Notes: generated by a model not told the origin, from the sequence alone. A DNA stretch of 64,000 nt from Mimachlamys varia (GCA_947623455.1 OX392538.1:23559001-23623000), one strand, 5' to 3'. Positions 35,465 to 47,360 are shown, counted from the first letter of the stretch. A program made the numbers and translations.

Positions 35465-36877
35465 ATGAAGACAACAATAATTGTTGCAGTTCTGGTTCTT
35501 GTAATCGTCGGGATGACGACCGCTAATCGCCCACATCGTACGTAAACATTGTTTTTATATTAATAATAAGTTTTATTGAATGCAAATATAAGAGTTTAAA
35601 TCATATAAATTGAATACCTTATGAGGTTTATTAGTTTCCATGTTGTTTGTCTACAAGAAGGGAATTCCTTATTGAATTATCGTATGTATAACGTATGATT
35701 TAATACAAGCAGTGAATCACAATTGGAAATGAAATATGTTTAAAACAGTCAAATACGTTTATGTTTGGCTAGGAGTTTGAGAATCGACATCAGACTTGGT
35801 GGTGTTATATACATTGTAGCTTAAAATATATTAATACAGTTCTGTGCGACAAAAATATTTTAATCCCTCTGGCGAATTTCTCTATCTTCTCTCTAAGTGT
35901 GTTTCAAAAAACAATGTAAAGAAATAAATTTTAAATTTGGTATCCTTGACTTAAATACAGTTGAACGATTTTTAATGTTAATATGTTAATTACTTTACTT
36001 ACCCGTTGTCGTTAATAATGATGACTCGGGTCTCAATTTGAACACTTGTCGTTCACTTGAATCCGACCAAGATTTACATGGCGGGCGTTTTGAATGAAGC
36101 AGAATATCATTCTTTTCCGGGACACCTGGTGTTAGTTTCCAGTAACCTTTTCAAGGATATCCGTGTACAATCTATTTTGAGTTTGGATTATGCTTATGTT
36201 GACACTTCGGTATTCTCTATCTCTTTACATCTATTTTTTTTCACAAGTTATAATGCGTTCTTTAGCAAAACTGTTTGTGCTAAAATGTTTTGTCTTTTAC
36301 AAACTTAACAGGATTTGAAATACATGTACATCACGCGTACTTCCGACTGGTACAATGGAAACTATTTCCAATTTCCCCATGGGCCAATCGCCAATAGAGT
36401 AAGCCGAATCTTTCGTGTTGTTCACCTCAATGTCCATTTCAACAAAAAAAAAATAGATAAATAGCTTACTTTCGATACGTACCTGTACTTTTTAATTCAT
36501 ACCACACAGACATTAAAACTAGCGATTCAAATGGCTAATCTTGGGAAGGAAATTCTGCTAAAATGTCTTTCTTACTCGGATAAATGTTTCTTGTTGGTAA
36601 TGGACTAATATGGATACGCTGAAAGCAAAAGATAAACATTGATCAGTACAATAGAAGACGAGTAAGGTTAAACATATTCTAGATAGAAACATTGGTTTTA
36701 TTTATTTCAGACTGTAAACTACCCGTCGATCATGGTCATCACTGCCAACACGAAGCCCGTGAACGGATCTACTACGACCACGCTGCGAAGAAATGCAAAC
36801 CTTTCAACTATCGTGGATGTGGAGGGAACAAGAACAGATTTAAGTCTCATCACGACTGCCGTAAAGAATGTGCTTAA
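35465..36877 (+). CDS. K2: small secreted Kunitz-domain protein, 79 aa
   Basis: Role: putative serine-protease inhibitor of the Kunitz/BPTI family, secreted. Exons 35465-35537 and 36711-36877, phase-1 join, 240 nt. Signal peptide MKTTIIVAVLVLVIVGM; Kunitz domain with six Cys, GCGGNKNRF and RKEC. Spacing C-x9-C-x16-C-x7-C-x12-C-x3-C, one residue shorter than K1 in the second loop. P1 by position is Gln. The half from YYDHAAKKC onward is almost identical to K1, while the inhibitory loop differs. The start is the first ATG of the spliced message. An R1 copy lies in its second intron and an R4 element in its first. Confidence 0.85.
36015..36230 (-). repeat. R1 interspersed repeat, copy 9, in K2 intron 2
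   Basis: Minus strand: GATTTACATGGCGGGCGTTT (about 36070), GAAGCAGAATATCATTCTTT, GGGACACCTGGTGTTA, and the end GTTGACACTTCGGTATTCTC. Confidence 0.75.
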
Positions 36878-36879
36878 AT

Positions 36880-39000
36880 AGACAAACTAGTATAGTTTCT
36901 AATTTCAAATGTAAAATATTTAAGACACGCTTCATGTATATACAAAACATTACTCAGCAACGTTTCAGGAGCTTAAACTAACAAAATTCTTTGTCCTTTC
37001 TGGTTATTTTTATTTTTATCTATCTATGTAATCTTTCGCTTCAGCTTTTTCAATACTGTTCAATTACTCCTAACAGGAAGTGCAATTAAAATGTAAACGA
37101 CTATTTCCTGAACTTAGTTTTGTTTTAAAAAAAAATTGGTAAGTTAATCCATTAAAAATAATATAGTTGACTTTTTATGTTAATCAACCAACCGTAAAGA
37201 TAATACTTTTCAAACGTATTTTATTGAGTTATTTGTGTTGACATTTGAAATGCTGCCATACCGTAAATGTTGATACATTTACAGACAGATAAGCGGACGG
37301 ATGGAAGGCGGGCGGACGCATTCAAGCATTTCCACTTTACTTTGTTGCTTGGGTATAATTCAAAAAAATAAATAAGTAGTTTAGATTAAATAAACCATCT
37401 TTGTTCGATTTCCATACCATTCAATATTACATTATTCCTAATAAATATTATATTGCCTCCATCAACTGTATAGCCAGACATATCATTCAGTCCTATATAT
37501 GTAATCGATGTGACCTGGGGCTATAGGTAGAAAATCATTGGAATTATTAAATAGTAGTTGACACAACGTTAAACATCTAACACGGACCATTTTGTTATAA
37601 AGATATCTGTTAAACTTAAAATATAAAACCAAATGGTAAATTCAAAGTATGTTGTTTTTTCTTATAGCTCTAATCTAAAAAGAACATAGAAAAAATCTGG
37701 AATTGAGAAATAAAAGAAACGTCAATTAATATTGGAATATGAGAATTGCATTTCATACCAGCCCACGACTCCAAGACGTTGAAAACAACTTTAACCGTTC
37801 CATTGGCCAGTGCATGTATGTTTTTTTAGGTTACCCCGCCCCCAACCAGCCCGATACCCATCTCATCCAAACCTCAGTTTGCGACCCCAACCTGAAACTT
37901 ACCTTTTCACCAATATTAATGGAATTATTATACATGTCTGAAAATAGACAGAAACAGCAGGACGCCAAAGAACTGCTTTTGTATCAACGTCATTTGTGTT
38001 GAAAAGACATTTTCAAAATTATGGCTTATGTTAAAACTATCCCGTTTAACTCTTAAAATAACATTTTAAATATCCGTGAAGTTTTGCAAATAAGGATCGA
38101 CAAAATCTGGAGCTGGTGTGGATTGCCGTGATGCCGGTCCCCCATACTCTGCTTTCTTTTTGACGTGGTCTTGCTATGCGACCAGTGCCTCCAGGATTGA
38201 TGGCGTGTTAGGATAGGCAGCATTAGGGGTAAAAGTTGTTTTACAAAAAAGAGTCCTATGTTAGGTCAGTTTATATGTTAAAAAAACCGACTCCTTCTTT
38301 CTCCTCTATAATCCTTTTCCCTATCTTATTTTCACACTTGAACTGTTCTTATCTCTCTCCAATCTTTGTCTCATCTGATGGAAAACTGAACGACGCGGTA
38401 GTGACGAGGATGTTAAACCACTCGAACAAACAAAAATATCAGGCTCATGAAATGTTATTTGAAGTAACACTGAGCGCAAATTATCTTTACTCAAGGCAGC
38501 TCTCTTGAAACTCATATTAATCATTGTAAATGTTGAAAATAGCTTTCGACTTAAGGATGTACTTTCTGAGAGTTCAGTCATGTTCAAGTCTGGTTTATAT
38601 CTCATTTAAAGAGTTTGTTATGTTTGAATGTTCAAGTCTCGTTTATATCTCATTTAAAGAGTTTATGTTATGTTAAAGTACCTTAGAATTACTCCCTCCC
38701 AGTTACACAAACGCAAGTTTAGGTGACAGTATGTGAATGTAAATTCGCTCGCTTGTTTCAAAAATCATAATAAGTAACATGTGGCATTACATTGAAGATT
38801 CGTGTGTACAAACTTGTACTGACTGACGACAAATAGTAATACATGTACATTTCGTTGTACGGGCTAATCAAGAACGTTTATACCACCCAATGAAATTGAT
38901 TGAAATGCTTATTCTATGTTACATATTTGCTGCCATCCAAACATTCTAATACACTTTTTACGTAAAACATATGACATTCAGCAAAGCCAAAACCAAAGCT
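36880..39000. other. Gene-free stretch downstream of K2
   Basis: Holds a shortened R4 copy at 38551-38700 whose inner part TTCAAGTCTGGTTTATATCT is itself repeated once (about 38582 and 38632). An 87-codon frame at 37739-38002 has no recognised domain. Nothing else supportable. Confidence 0.4.
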
Positions 39001-39050
39001 CAGATTATGGTTTTATTGACGCTTTGGTATTCTCTAATTATTTTTTTTCA
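39000..39050 (-). repeat. R1 fragment (5' end only)
   Basis: Minus-strand match to the R1 start: GGTTTTATTGACGCTTTGGT ATTCTCT. About 45 bp. Confidence 0.6.
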
Positions 39051-39337
39051 AGTTTGTACTGCAAGGTTGCGGTGTCATAACTTATAATTTTTGTTCATAA
39101 TTTACTTTAAGATGCAAATGTAGACAAAGTTTTTGGACAAGAATTCTTTTTTTAATTGTTGCTATGTTACACCCAACTGTTTATGTATTTGGTCAAAGTA
39201 AAATGAACCTTGTAAATATTGATCACTCACCATGTTACAATTGTTCTAATCAGTTTTCCGTATGGTGCGTTCCTAGTTAATTATTTGATAACCGTCAAAT
39301 AAAAGTTCACGTGCCTCGGGCATGTTCTATCTGACAC

Positions 39338-39432
39338 TATAATAACAAGCATGTTTGCATGTTTATACAGTTGTACATTGTACACGCGTACTTGCCCGTC
39401 ACATCAAGCCATATTGTCTGAGTTTTACCTTG
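39338..39432 (+). promoter_or_regulatory. K3 promoter and non-coding leader exon
   Basis: TATAATAA at 39338-39345, then a leader ending GTCTGAGTTTTACCTTG with donor GTGAGT at 39433. The whole block is conserved in the K4 arm. An E-box CACGTG lies about 30 bp upstream. The acceptor TTTTTTTCAG just before AATTCTTCACCATG at 40745 closes the intron. Confidence 0.6.
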
Positions 39433-40109
39433 GTGAGTATACGATATATACATATCAACAGGACTTATAATATGCTGATACTAAGCTTTATAGAAATGCA
39501 AAGCTATAATTATACACAATATAGTCTATGTTATACTTGTATACTTCATTACAAATAAGTCATATTTTCCTCAAATTTTTTTTTTACATGATGGTCTTTA
39601 TATCCTTTGTGATCTTCTTTAAAAAGTCGAAAACCGGTAATGTAAAGAAAATATATCCCTTAAATGTTCGATATTTTTTCAATGCATATTCAGTCTTTCT
39701 TGTACAGTTACTTGATTTCTAGTTATAGGAATATTCGGTATGATATTCGTCTTTTCTGATTTTATATGTAATGAACCCTTAACCCACAAAGACTTATTGT
39801 CGCGTTATGTTTTTTTATCAAAAAGATTTATAAAAAGCGTCTATAGACAGTTTGCTTCTCAAAATCGTTTTTGCGTTACAAATACGATTTGCAATTAATT
39901 ACCGAGAGGGCTCCTGTTTGTTCTACCTATATAGGAAGCTGGCGTGTTTTCAATAGGTTAACAAAAGACCAAAGTAAGTCTATAGTAGTTTTTATCGTGT
40001 TGATATCAAGACACCATAGCTAAAATGATTAACTCCACAATTAGAAGTGTAATACTCTTGTAATATTATGTGAGCTTTTACACTTTCAGAACTATTTCAA
40101 AAAACATCG

Positions 40110-40680
40110 GAATTCTTCTTTTATTGCATGAAGAGGATACATATTTCTCTCATATCTCGACATGTTGGATAGAGGTTGCTCATGTAAGAAAGCTATGTAA
40201 GAAAAATCTATCTTACATAGCATTTCACGCGACGTGACGTCACAATGGCTCAACAATGACGTGACGTCACGAATACGGTAAACTCTGATGCCGTAAAGAG
40301 AAAACGACGGCGTGATAAAATGAAAACCTTTCACAAAATTTTAACCATAAACACCAGGAAGAGGAGATTAATTTTTTCTGCGCAAACCTTGTTTGCAAAT
40401 ATAGGGTATGCTTAAACTCGCTGTCTAATTATTTTTCGTCAAAAAAACTCAAGGAAAAAGTTGAAATTTCAAAATGGTAGCCTGTTTAAATAAATTGTCT
40501 TAAACACATGGTTTTTCAGCTTATTCGGGTAGATGATATGAGAGAAAAAGACTCGTTCATTATGTGTGTATGTTGGATGGGGATATTCCACCCTCGGGAT
40601 CACAAAATTTTGTGACCCCTCGGGTGGAATATCCCTATCCTACATACACGCATATGAAAGAGTCTTATAGTATTCGTTTA
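40110..40680 (-). repeat. R2 interspersed repeat, copy 2, ending in a 57-bp-arm hairpin
   Basis: Reverse orientation of 17750-18300. The 3' part at 40549-40670 is a near-perfect palindrome centred on AAAATTTT: left arm GACTCGTTCATTATGTGTGT..., right arm ...ACGCATATGAAAGAGTC. Two TGACGTCA sites lie at about 40235-40270. It is inserted only in the K3 arm of the inverted duplication. Confidence 0.85.
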
Positions 40681-40756
40681 TATCTGATTAGAACCTTACT
40701 TGATGAATAGATTTGATGAAGTGATTTGTTTTTGTTTTTTTTCAGAATTCTTCACC

Positions 40757-41751
40757 ATGAGATTTCTGTTGCTAGCTTGCATTGTGTTGATTATCGGGAC
40801 CTGTACTGTAATGGGGAATAGCAAGCCAGAAGGTAAGCTACCAATATAAAACTAGGGCTTGTCTTTTGGCACAGTGGACCACGTGCTACATGTAGCCTTG
40901 CACCAAGGCGGCCGGGGTTTAATTTCCCAATCGAACCAATATAAAAAAATTGTTTCAATCGGGTTTGAAATGGTATGGGTGTTCTGCCGACTTAATATTT
41001 TCTGCCACATTAGGACCATGTGTGCACAAACATCAAACAGTTTGTTTGATACAAGTTGAAATAAATTTTCTCATAACTATGAACAGTTTTCAATATACTC
41101 ATAAATAGGTAGATACTATTATTGTGTATAGTGTTGCTCAGTGTTGAAAACGAATAAGAATACCTCATGTTTACACCGAACAAATAATCTCAGCTCTCTT
41201 ATGTTCATGGTTTAAATCGTGTAAAAGGTTTTAATTTCTTTACATCGCCCTTTTTATTTTAGGTACCAAAACTTATCGACAATCGTGACATCAGTTCATT
41301 GTTGAGCATTTGTGACGTCACGCTATACAAGATATAGCATATGTGTGTGACGTCATCTGATATATCTTTCGTATATGGGCAAACTTTATTCAACAAAGCA
41401 ATAGATGATATCAAAAAACACATGTCAGTTTTGGGGTATAAGTTTAGGTCCGTTGCATCGAATTAATGGCGAAGTCAATATCAAGTCAGTCAGTCAGACA
41501 AGTCAGTTATTGGATATATAACTATTGTTATGTCTCGCACTGGAATAATTTATTCTTATGATCTGCTATGCTGCTGTATCATTTCAGGGTGTAGCCTGCC
41601 CCCAGAAAGCGGTTTGTGTCACGCATACTTCGACAGGTACTACTACGATCCGGCTACAAACTCCTGTAAACATTTTGTGTATGGAGGTTGTCATGCCAAC
41701 GCAAACAATTTTGAAACCATGGAAGATTGTGAAAATGTCTGTGTAGATTAA
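40757..41751 (+). CDS. K3: small secreted Kunitz-domain protein, 79 aa
   Basis: Role: putative secreted serine-protease inhibitor. Exons 40757-40832 and 41588-41751, phase-1 join, 240 nt. Signal peptide MRFLLLACIVLIIGT, short NSKPEG linker, then a Kunitz domain with canonical spacing C-x8-C-x15-C-x7-C-x12-C-x3-C, FVYGGC and NANNF. P1 by position is His, unusual for the family. The gene is the plus-strand member of an inverted pair with K4. AATAAA at 41760-41765, only 9 nt after the stop, implies a very short 3' UTR. Intron 2 holds a tRNA-headed SINE (also in K4) and R2-like text at 41190-41400. Confidence 0.9.
40855..41062 (+). mobile_element. tRNA-headed SINE in K3 intron
   Basis: Head TTTTGGCACAGTGGACCACG (A-box-like), degenerate B box CCGGGGTTTAATTTCCC, tail ending AAGTTGAAATAAATT. 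The same element sits at the same intron position in K4, so it was inserted before the duplication. Confidence 0.7.
41190..41405 (+). repeat. R2 interspersed repeat, copy 3 (degenerate), in K3 intron
   Basis: CATTGTTGAGCATTTGTGACGTCACG at about 41298-41323 and ATGGGCAAACTTTATTCAAC near 41376 match the middle of R2. The hairpin end is absent. Confidence 0.6.
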
Positions 41752-41759
41752 AAACAAAC

Positions 41760-41765
41760 AATAAA
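41760..41765 (+). terminator. K3 polyadenylation signal
   Basis: AATAAA 9 nt after the K3 stop codon. Confidence 0.6.
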
Positions 41766-41810
41766 CTGCATTGATGTTTTAACTTGTACACGACTTCATT
41801 CTTTATTATC

Positions 41811-44480
41811 TTATGTCTTGTTCTTGACAGTCGTTTTTTAACATGCAGAGTGCTTAAAACAGGTAAGCCTTCACATTCATAGGGCTTCATGCTTAATATT
41901 GAAATAACCTCGGACCTTTCATAGCACTATTAAAGTTAACAATGACTTTCAATCCATAAATTTACATTTTACTATTGCTCCGGAAGAGTAGGCATCTTCT
42001 GCGTCTGCAAACAAATTCGTGATAGTTTGATACAAGTGTTTTGTTTCAAACTTTTATGAAATATTTTCAATGAATAACTTGATCAAAACAATTCTTGTAG
42101 AACACCGGCACTTACGTTTAATTGAAAAGATATAACCTTAATATTTCTATATCAGTTTGTATATGTCACTGAATCCCGTTAAGACCTTAGCCGTCCACAG
42201 CTGTATAACGACAAAGCAACCGAAACCTCTTTTTCCTGACACATTTTCTGTCAATCTGACAAAACTTTTGGTTCTACAGCCCATATTGCGTGTAAGTGTA
42301 TCCGTTGGACACTGCAATGTACATTATTTACAGTTAAGAATTCTTATTAATTTGCTTTTTACATTTTTGGGAAATAACTTCCTTTTTAGGAATCAAGAAT
42401 CCTTACAATGTGGAATCATATTTTGCATATTTTCCATGGAAACATATAACTAGGTAAAAAACGAAACATCACCATGAGAAAACGTCACTAGCCTAATATG
42501 TGTCTAATGTTTAGTTAAATTAAGAAATGAAGAATGTATTTGGGAATGCAACCTATAAAAAGCTAGAAAACAGCAATAATTTCATTTCTTCATAATTTGT
42601 TTCCATGGATACCAAAGAAATCAAAACCTCGCAAATTGCAAAAGGGCCCACTAGGATACTAGCCTAATATGTATGCAAACTTGTTTCGTAGGTAATTGCT
42701 ATATATAATGAGAAACAGTGAGGGACCGATGTCATCGCCTTGGCGTACATCTTTTTTGCGAAGAAACTAATTGTTTTAACTTATTGCATGCCATCCCTTG
42801 AACTTTTACCAGTTTACCTAAAAATTATTAGGTGTTCTCATTTACCAATGACCAACCGACATAAAATACCTCATAACAATCAAATATATTGCTTTAAGAT
42901 ATTGATCGAACAATGACCTTAGACGCGTGGGATAACAATGTTTTGTGTTGATAGCAGAGGACGAGATAAATGTTATCGATACAAATATACGACTGGTAGA
43001 TGTGTACCAGGGTCGAGCTTAGTTTCAGTTTTTTTATACTTTACATTATTTCAGTAGCCCGTAGCTAAGATCATTGTAGGATGGTATCCTGATTGATGCA
43101 ATGTGAGTGAATGTGTCGAGTGTGAGTGTATTTGGGAGGCTCCGGTATGTTCGTGAAAGTCTCATTGCGATAGCCACACTTTCAGTGTTATCTGTAAACT
43201 TAAAGCTGACAATGCAAGTTAAAAAGCTTTCTTGTTGATATTTAAAAGAAAACGGCAAAGTAATCATTTTTGAAATCTTCTGAGATGCCCCCTTACAGGT
43301 TAATAAGGAATGGCAGACATTTTAGATTTTACCTTGCTTGGAAACGTTAGTCGGCTTACTTGGGTATAAAAGGCACCCAGGCCGTCAAACCGGTTCTCAT
43401 TGTTGTGATGAAACCGCACGGCGACACTTCTTTATAGACCTAGCCATCACATACTTTCTGATTTTTTTAACGATATTTTCGATCAGTATCTGAAGAGCAT
43501 TGGCATGGATATTGAAGGTGTTATTATAACAATATTTTACAATATGAGCAAAATAAGAAAACCATAAGATTACACCAAAATTCGTGCGAATAAAAAACAA
43601 GTACATGAATGACAACTCATAAACCTACCTTAGTATTCAATTGGAACATCATGTCGCTAGAACAATCTGTTCCTATGTGATAAACATTGCTATAACATCC
43701 ATTTATTTCCATCAAGATAAGTTCCCCTCACTCGCATGTGTTCTTGTTTTACATAATCGAGACTATGCTCGCGTGTTACACTACATTTTTGTTACAAACG
43801 TTTTAGTGTTATATTATAGTTAGTATTAGGAGCGAGTACGTATTCTGTTCGGAATGCTTCGCTCTGCTTCCGAACATAAAATCAACATGTCGATGTCCAT
43901 TACGTATACAAACTGTAGGCGAAGGGACAGTAAGGGTGTTTTCAGTTTTATTTCTTTGATTTTGCTTTTGCACACGATTTATGATGGTGTCTGAGAGAGT
44001 GACCATCTTCACGTAACTTCAATAAACCAATTTTTAATCACAAAAATGAATCTGTAATTATTTACAGATGACATTTTTCTTTGTGATGAAGATGATATGA
44101 TACATATCTATCATAAAGGGTGTAAGAGCACAGATTTTTCTTCCGTTTCCGATTTTCTTGAAAATTGGTAATAACTTAAGGTTAATTACCTAAATGCCTC
44201 GGCCAAGTTCGATCGCCACTCTTTGCAGACTTTATTTGGTGGAGTTATGGCCCCTTGAATTACCTACAATACGATTCCCCTTACGTAAGGGGGAAAATCG
44301 GGGGATATTAATTTTTCGAATTAACTTGTTTAATGCAAACTTCTATTGTAGTTTATTAACCTTACAATCATGTGATAGTTTTTACCCTAAACTTTCTCTT
44401 ATAAATATCTTATGCATAAACCATAATAACACAAGAAAAAGTAAAACAATGAAGAGTGAAGCCATGCGCAGGTTCAATTC
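41811..44480. other. Spacer between the arms of the inverted duplication
   Basis: AT-rich, no supportable gene. A short R1-core-like scrap (CTCCGGAAGAGTAGGCATCT at about 41979) is present. Open frames of 60-98 codons here show no domains. Confidence 0.4.
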
Positions 44481-44489
44481 TCAATGGAG

Positions 44490-44495
44490 TTTAAT
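44490..44495 (-). terminator. K4 polyadenylation signal
   Basis: ATTAAA on the minus strand about 5 nt after the K4 stop, in the position equivalent to AATAAA of K3. Confidence 0.5.
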
Positions 44496-44499
44496 GTTT

Positions 44500-45310
44500 T
44501 TAATGTACACAGATATTTTCACAATCTGTCATGGTCTCAAAGTTGTTTGCGTTGGCCTGACAACCTCCATACACAAAAAGTTTACATGAGTTTGTAGCCG
44601 GATCGTAGTAGTACCTGTTGAAGTACGCGAGACAGACACCGCTGACTGGGGGCAGGCTACACCCTGAAATTATACAGCAAAAAGCTATTAAAGCGACATA
44701 GCTTATAAATGTACACGTGAGCAATGCATAAAAAAGTTGTACGATCAAATGCTGGCAATACAGCTGATTACATAATTGCATATTGACGAGATTTAATTAA
44801 AAGTAGTATCAGCAAACGTTTTTGACACCCTTATATTGACTTCACCATTAATTTGATGCAACAAATAAATATTAAAATAACTCAATGTTGATGTCTTGAT
44901 ATCATATCGTGTACTTTTAAAAAAATGAAAATACAATACAATCTGTATATTTATATTGTGAACTGTTCATAGCTATAATATTTTTTACATTTATACGAAT
45001 TTATTTCAACTTGTATCCGTCACACTGCGAACATATGGTCCTTACGAGGGTGAAACTGGAGTACCCACAGAAAACCTACGTAGTCGGCAAGTGACACATA
45101 CTTTTTCAAACCCAATTAAAACCATCTGTTATATTGGTCCGATCGGAAAAATGAATCCCGGCTGCCTTTGTGAAAGGCTAGCGCGTGGTCAACTGCGCCA
45201 CAAGAGAAGCCCCAGTTTTATGTTGGTCGCTTACCTGCTGGTTTGCTATTCCCCATTACAGTACAGGTCCCGATAATCAACACAATGCATGCTAGCAATA
45301 GATATCTCAT
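44500..45310 (-). CDS. K4: small secreted Kunitz-domain protein, 79 aa
   Basis: Role: putative secreted serine-protease inhibitor. Exons 45235-45310 and 44500-44663, phase-1 join, 240 nt. Signal peptide MRYLLLACIVLIIGT; Kunitz domain with canonical C-x8-C-x15-C-x7-C-x12-C-x3-C spacing, FVYGGC, NANNF. P1 by position is Leu, which in characterised Kunitz proteins favours chymotrypsin- or elastase-like targets (family knowledge; target here unknown). It differs from K3 at P1 (Leu for His) and at a few other sites such as Asn for Asp before RYYYDP. Intact frame and splice sites. Head-to-head/inverted partner of K3. Confidence 0.9.
45005..45215 (-). mobile_element. tRNA-headed SINE in K4 intron
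   Basis: Minus strand: CTTGTGGCGCAGTTGACCAC (A box), B-box relict CGGGATTCATTTTTCC, tail with GTAGGTTTTCTGTGGGTACT and AAGTTGAAATAAATT. Orthologous by position to the K3 copy at 40855. Confidence 0.7.
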
Positions 45311-46512
45311 GGTGAAGAATTCTGAAACCAATACAATTATCAAGTCACTTCATCATATACATTAATCAAGTGAGGTTCTAGAAAGATACACACATTTAAT
45401 ACATAGTTATACTCTTTATACATTTAGCACACATATGCTTTTGAAGGAGTTCTGAAATTGTAAAATACTCATATTATGATACAAGAATACTACACTTTTT
45501 TGTTGTTGATGTAAATATATTCCAATTATGACGTCTTGATATCCGTATAGTAGACAAATTCGTTTACAACTACCATGTATTCCTTTTTGTTAATTGTTAC
45601 ATTGTAAAACTCGTTACCTTAATATATAGCTAGCTAGCTTGAGCGCTCTCGCCAGATGATTGCGAAAACCGTTTTAAATGAAATATTTTAATAAACAAAT
45701 TGTCAGTGGACGCTTTTTCAAAACCGTTTTGATAAAAATCATATTGTGTCTGGATAAAAAAGGCGAAATCTTATGTCTTTGTAGTTTTCGGAATCATTGT
45801 ATTACATAAAGTATCCGAAATTATGAATTGTATATCGAATGGTGCCAAATCTATATATCAAGCGAAATTATATACAAGAAAGTCTGAATATGCAATGAAA
45901 AAGATATCAGAACATGCAACGATGTAAAGAAAAAAAACTATCAAATATGCCAATATTGCAAATATTTGTTGTCAGAAATCTGGCGACTCCAATTCCAAAT
46001 CAGATAATTGAAAATAATGAACATGTAAAACAAAAACATTGATTATTCAAATACAACCACCATGAACGTTCACTCTCGCTCTTACTGTATTTATGGACGC
46101 GGGGAGGTGTTTAATCACAAGAGATAACGAGAACAGGTCAATGAAGCAAAGTCCATATGTAGGAAATTTTATAAAATGTACAAAATAAAGCAATGTACCT
46201 AATTCAGAGAATTTCTTATCTATCCTGTACAGAACATTTGAAAACAATATATATATAACATCATCCTATAATAGAAGATAAAATGAGAAATATGATAGAT
46301 GTTTCTGAAAAAGAAGTATTTGTGTTTCAGGAAAACCCGACTTATATGTAACTAAATATATAAGTTAAGCACGGAATATGATATATTATGTAGTAGGACA
46401 TTGACAAATGCAACGGCAATGATATTTATCGATAATAATAGTTATGTATTTTAATAAAAGTAAGAATCAACGGATTATAAGTCAAGTTGATATGTATATA
46501 TCCTATACTCAC

Positions 46513-46608
46513 CAAGGTAAAACTCAGACAATATGGCTTCGAAGTGACGTGCAAGAACGCGTGTACGATGTACAACTGTATAAACATGCAAACATGCTTG
46601 TTATTATA
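46513..46608 (-). promoter_or_regulatory. K4 promoter and non-coding leader exon
   Basis: TATAATAA (minus) at 46601-46608 and leader ending GTCTGAGTTTTACCTTG with donor GTGAGT, matching K3 at 39338-39432. Confidence 0.6.
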
Positions 46609-46729
46609 GTGTCAGATAGAACATGCCCGAGGCGCGTAAACTTTTATATGACGGTTATCAAATGATTAACTAGGAACGCGCCATATGGAAAACTGGTTAA
46701 AAATGTAACATGGTGAGGGATGTCGATAA

Positions 46730-47130
46730 TATTTATTTATATGTACGCGGTCGACGCCGTCAGCAAACTTCTTGTTCATGAAAACACATGGTCGATATAT
46801 CTGAAAATGACATTAAACGATTTGGCAAGGTTTTTGTTTCCCGTCCTTATTAGCTCTGCCACAAATTCAGCCTCGTATGAAAACAACAACAAGTTAGTTA
46901 AGAGTGTAGCACAGTTTGCTCCCATGGGAATGCCAACAGTCTGCTAGAAAATCTTTCCTCCAAACTCGACAAAAATAGTGTCAACCAGGAATATAATCAT
47001 TCGTACTATATCCTCTTCAGTATATTTCATCCTAGCTTGACAAAGCATGCTCCAAGATAGCTCACTAACGTATCGTCGTTTAGCTTTTTCGAAAAAAAAG
47101 TTTCGTACATATACAGGAGGTGCGCTCAAG
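46730..47130 (-). pseudogene. RT core remnant with GIPMG motif (Penelope-like suspected)
   Basis: Seen on the minus strand: YTEEDIVRMIIFLVD, VEFGGKIF followed by a stop, then QTVGIPMGANCA, SYEAEFV and a decayed FRYID box. Known: this motif order belongs to the same retroelement family as the fragment at 1930-2172. It has at least two stops. The K4 arm of the inverted duplication ends against it. Confidence 0.65.
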
Positions 47131-47261
47131 ATCGGACAAAAGACTGAAGCCCGAATTTAATGGTAGTAAGACGTTTTGATTAACACTTGGGTGAGCAACT
47201 AGCAAAGCCAGTGATGAAACGTTGCTTTTAAGGATCCTTATGAATTTAAGGTAAAAAAAAA

Positions 47262-47360
47262 ACAGATTATACCAAAGCGTCAACAAAACCATATTCCGAA
47301 TTCAAAATTGAATAAACTAGAGGCCAAATATGAACGAAATAAGTTTTACGTGAGTCCGTA
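47262..47360 (+). repeat. R1 fragment (5' end)
   Basis: ACCAAAGCGTCAACAAAACC and GAATAAACTAGAGGCCAAAT, then TACGTGAGTCCGTAG. Only the R1 start is present. Confidence 0.7.

Larger units (their letters stand above)
39205..46735. repeat. Large inverted duplication carrying K3 and K4
   Basis: Seen: the left arm (about 39205-41810) and right arm (about 44480-46735) are reverse complements over the promoter, leader exon, both introns in part, both coding exons and an intronic SINE. Examples are ATGTTCTATCTGACACTATA at 39324 against its complement near 46606, and the exon 1 surroundings. Homology fades about 50 bp past each stop codon. A spacer of about 2.7 kb separates the arms. The left arm is longer mainly because of an R2 insertion (40110-40680). 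Confidence 0.85.
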
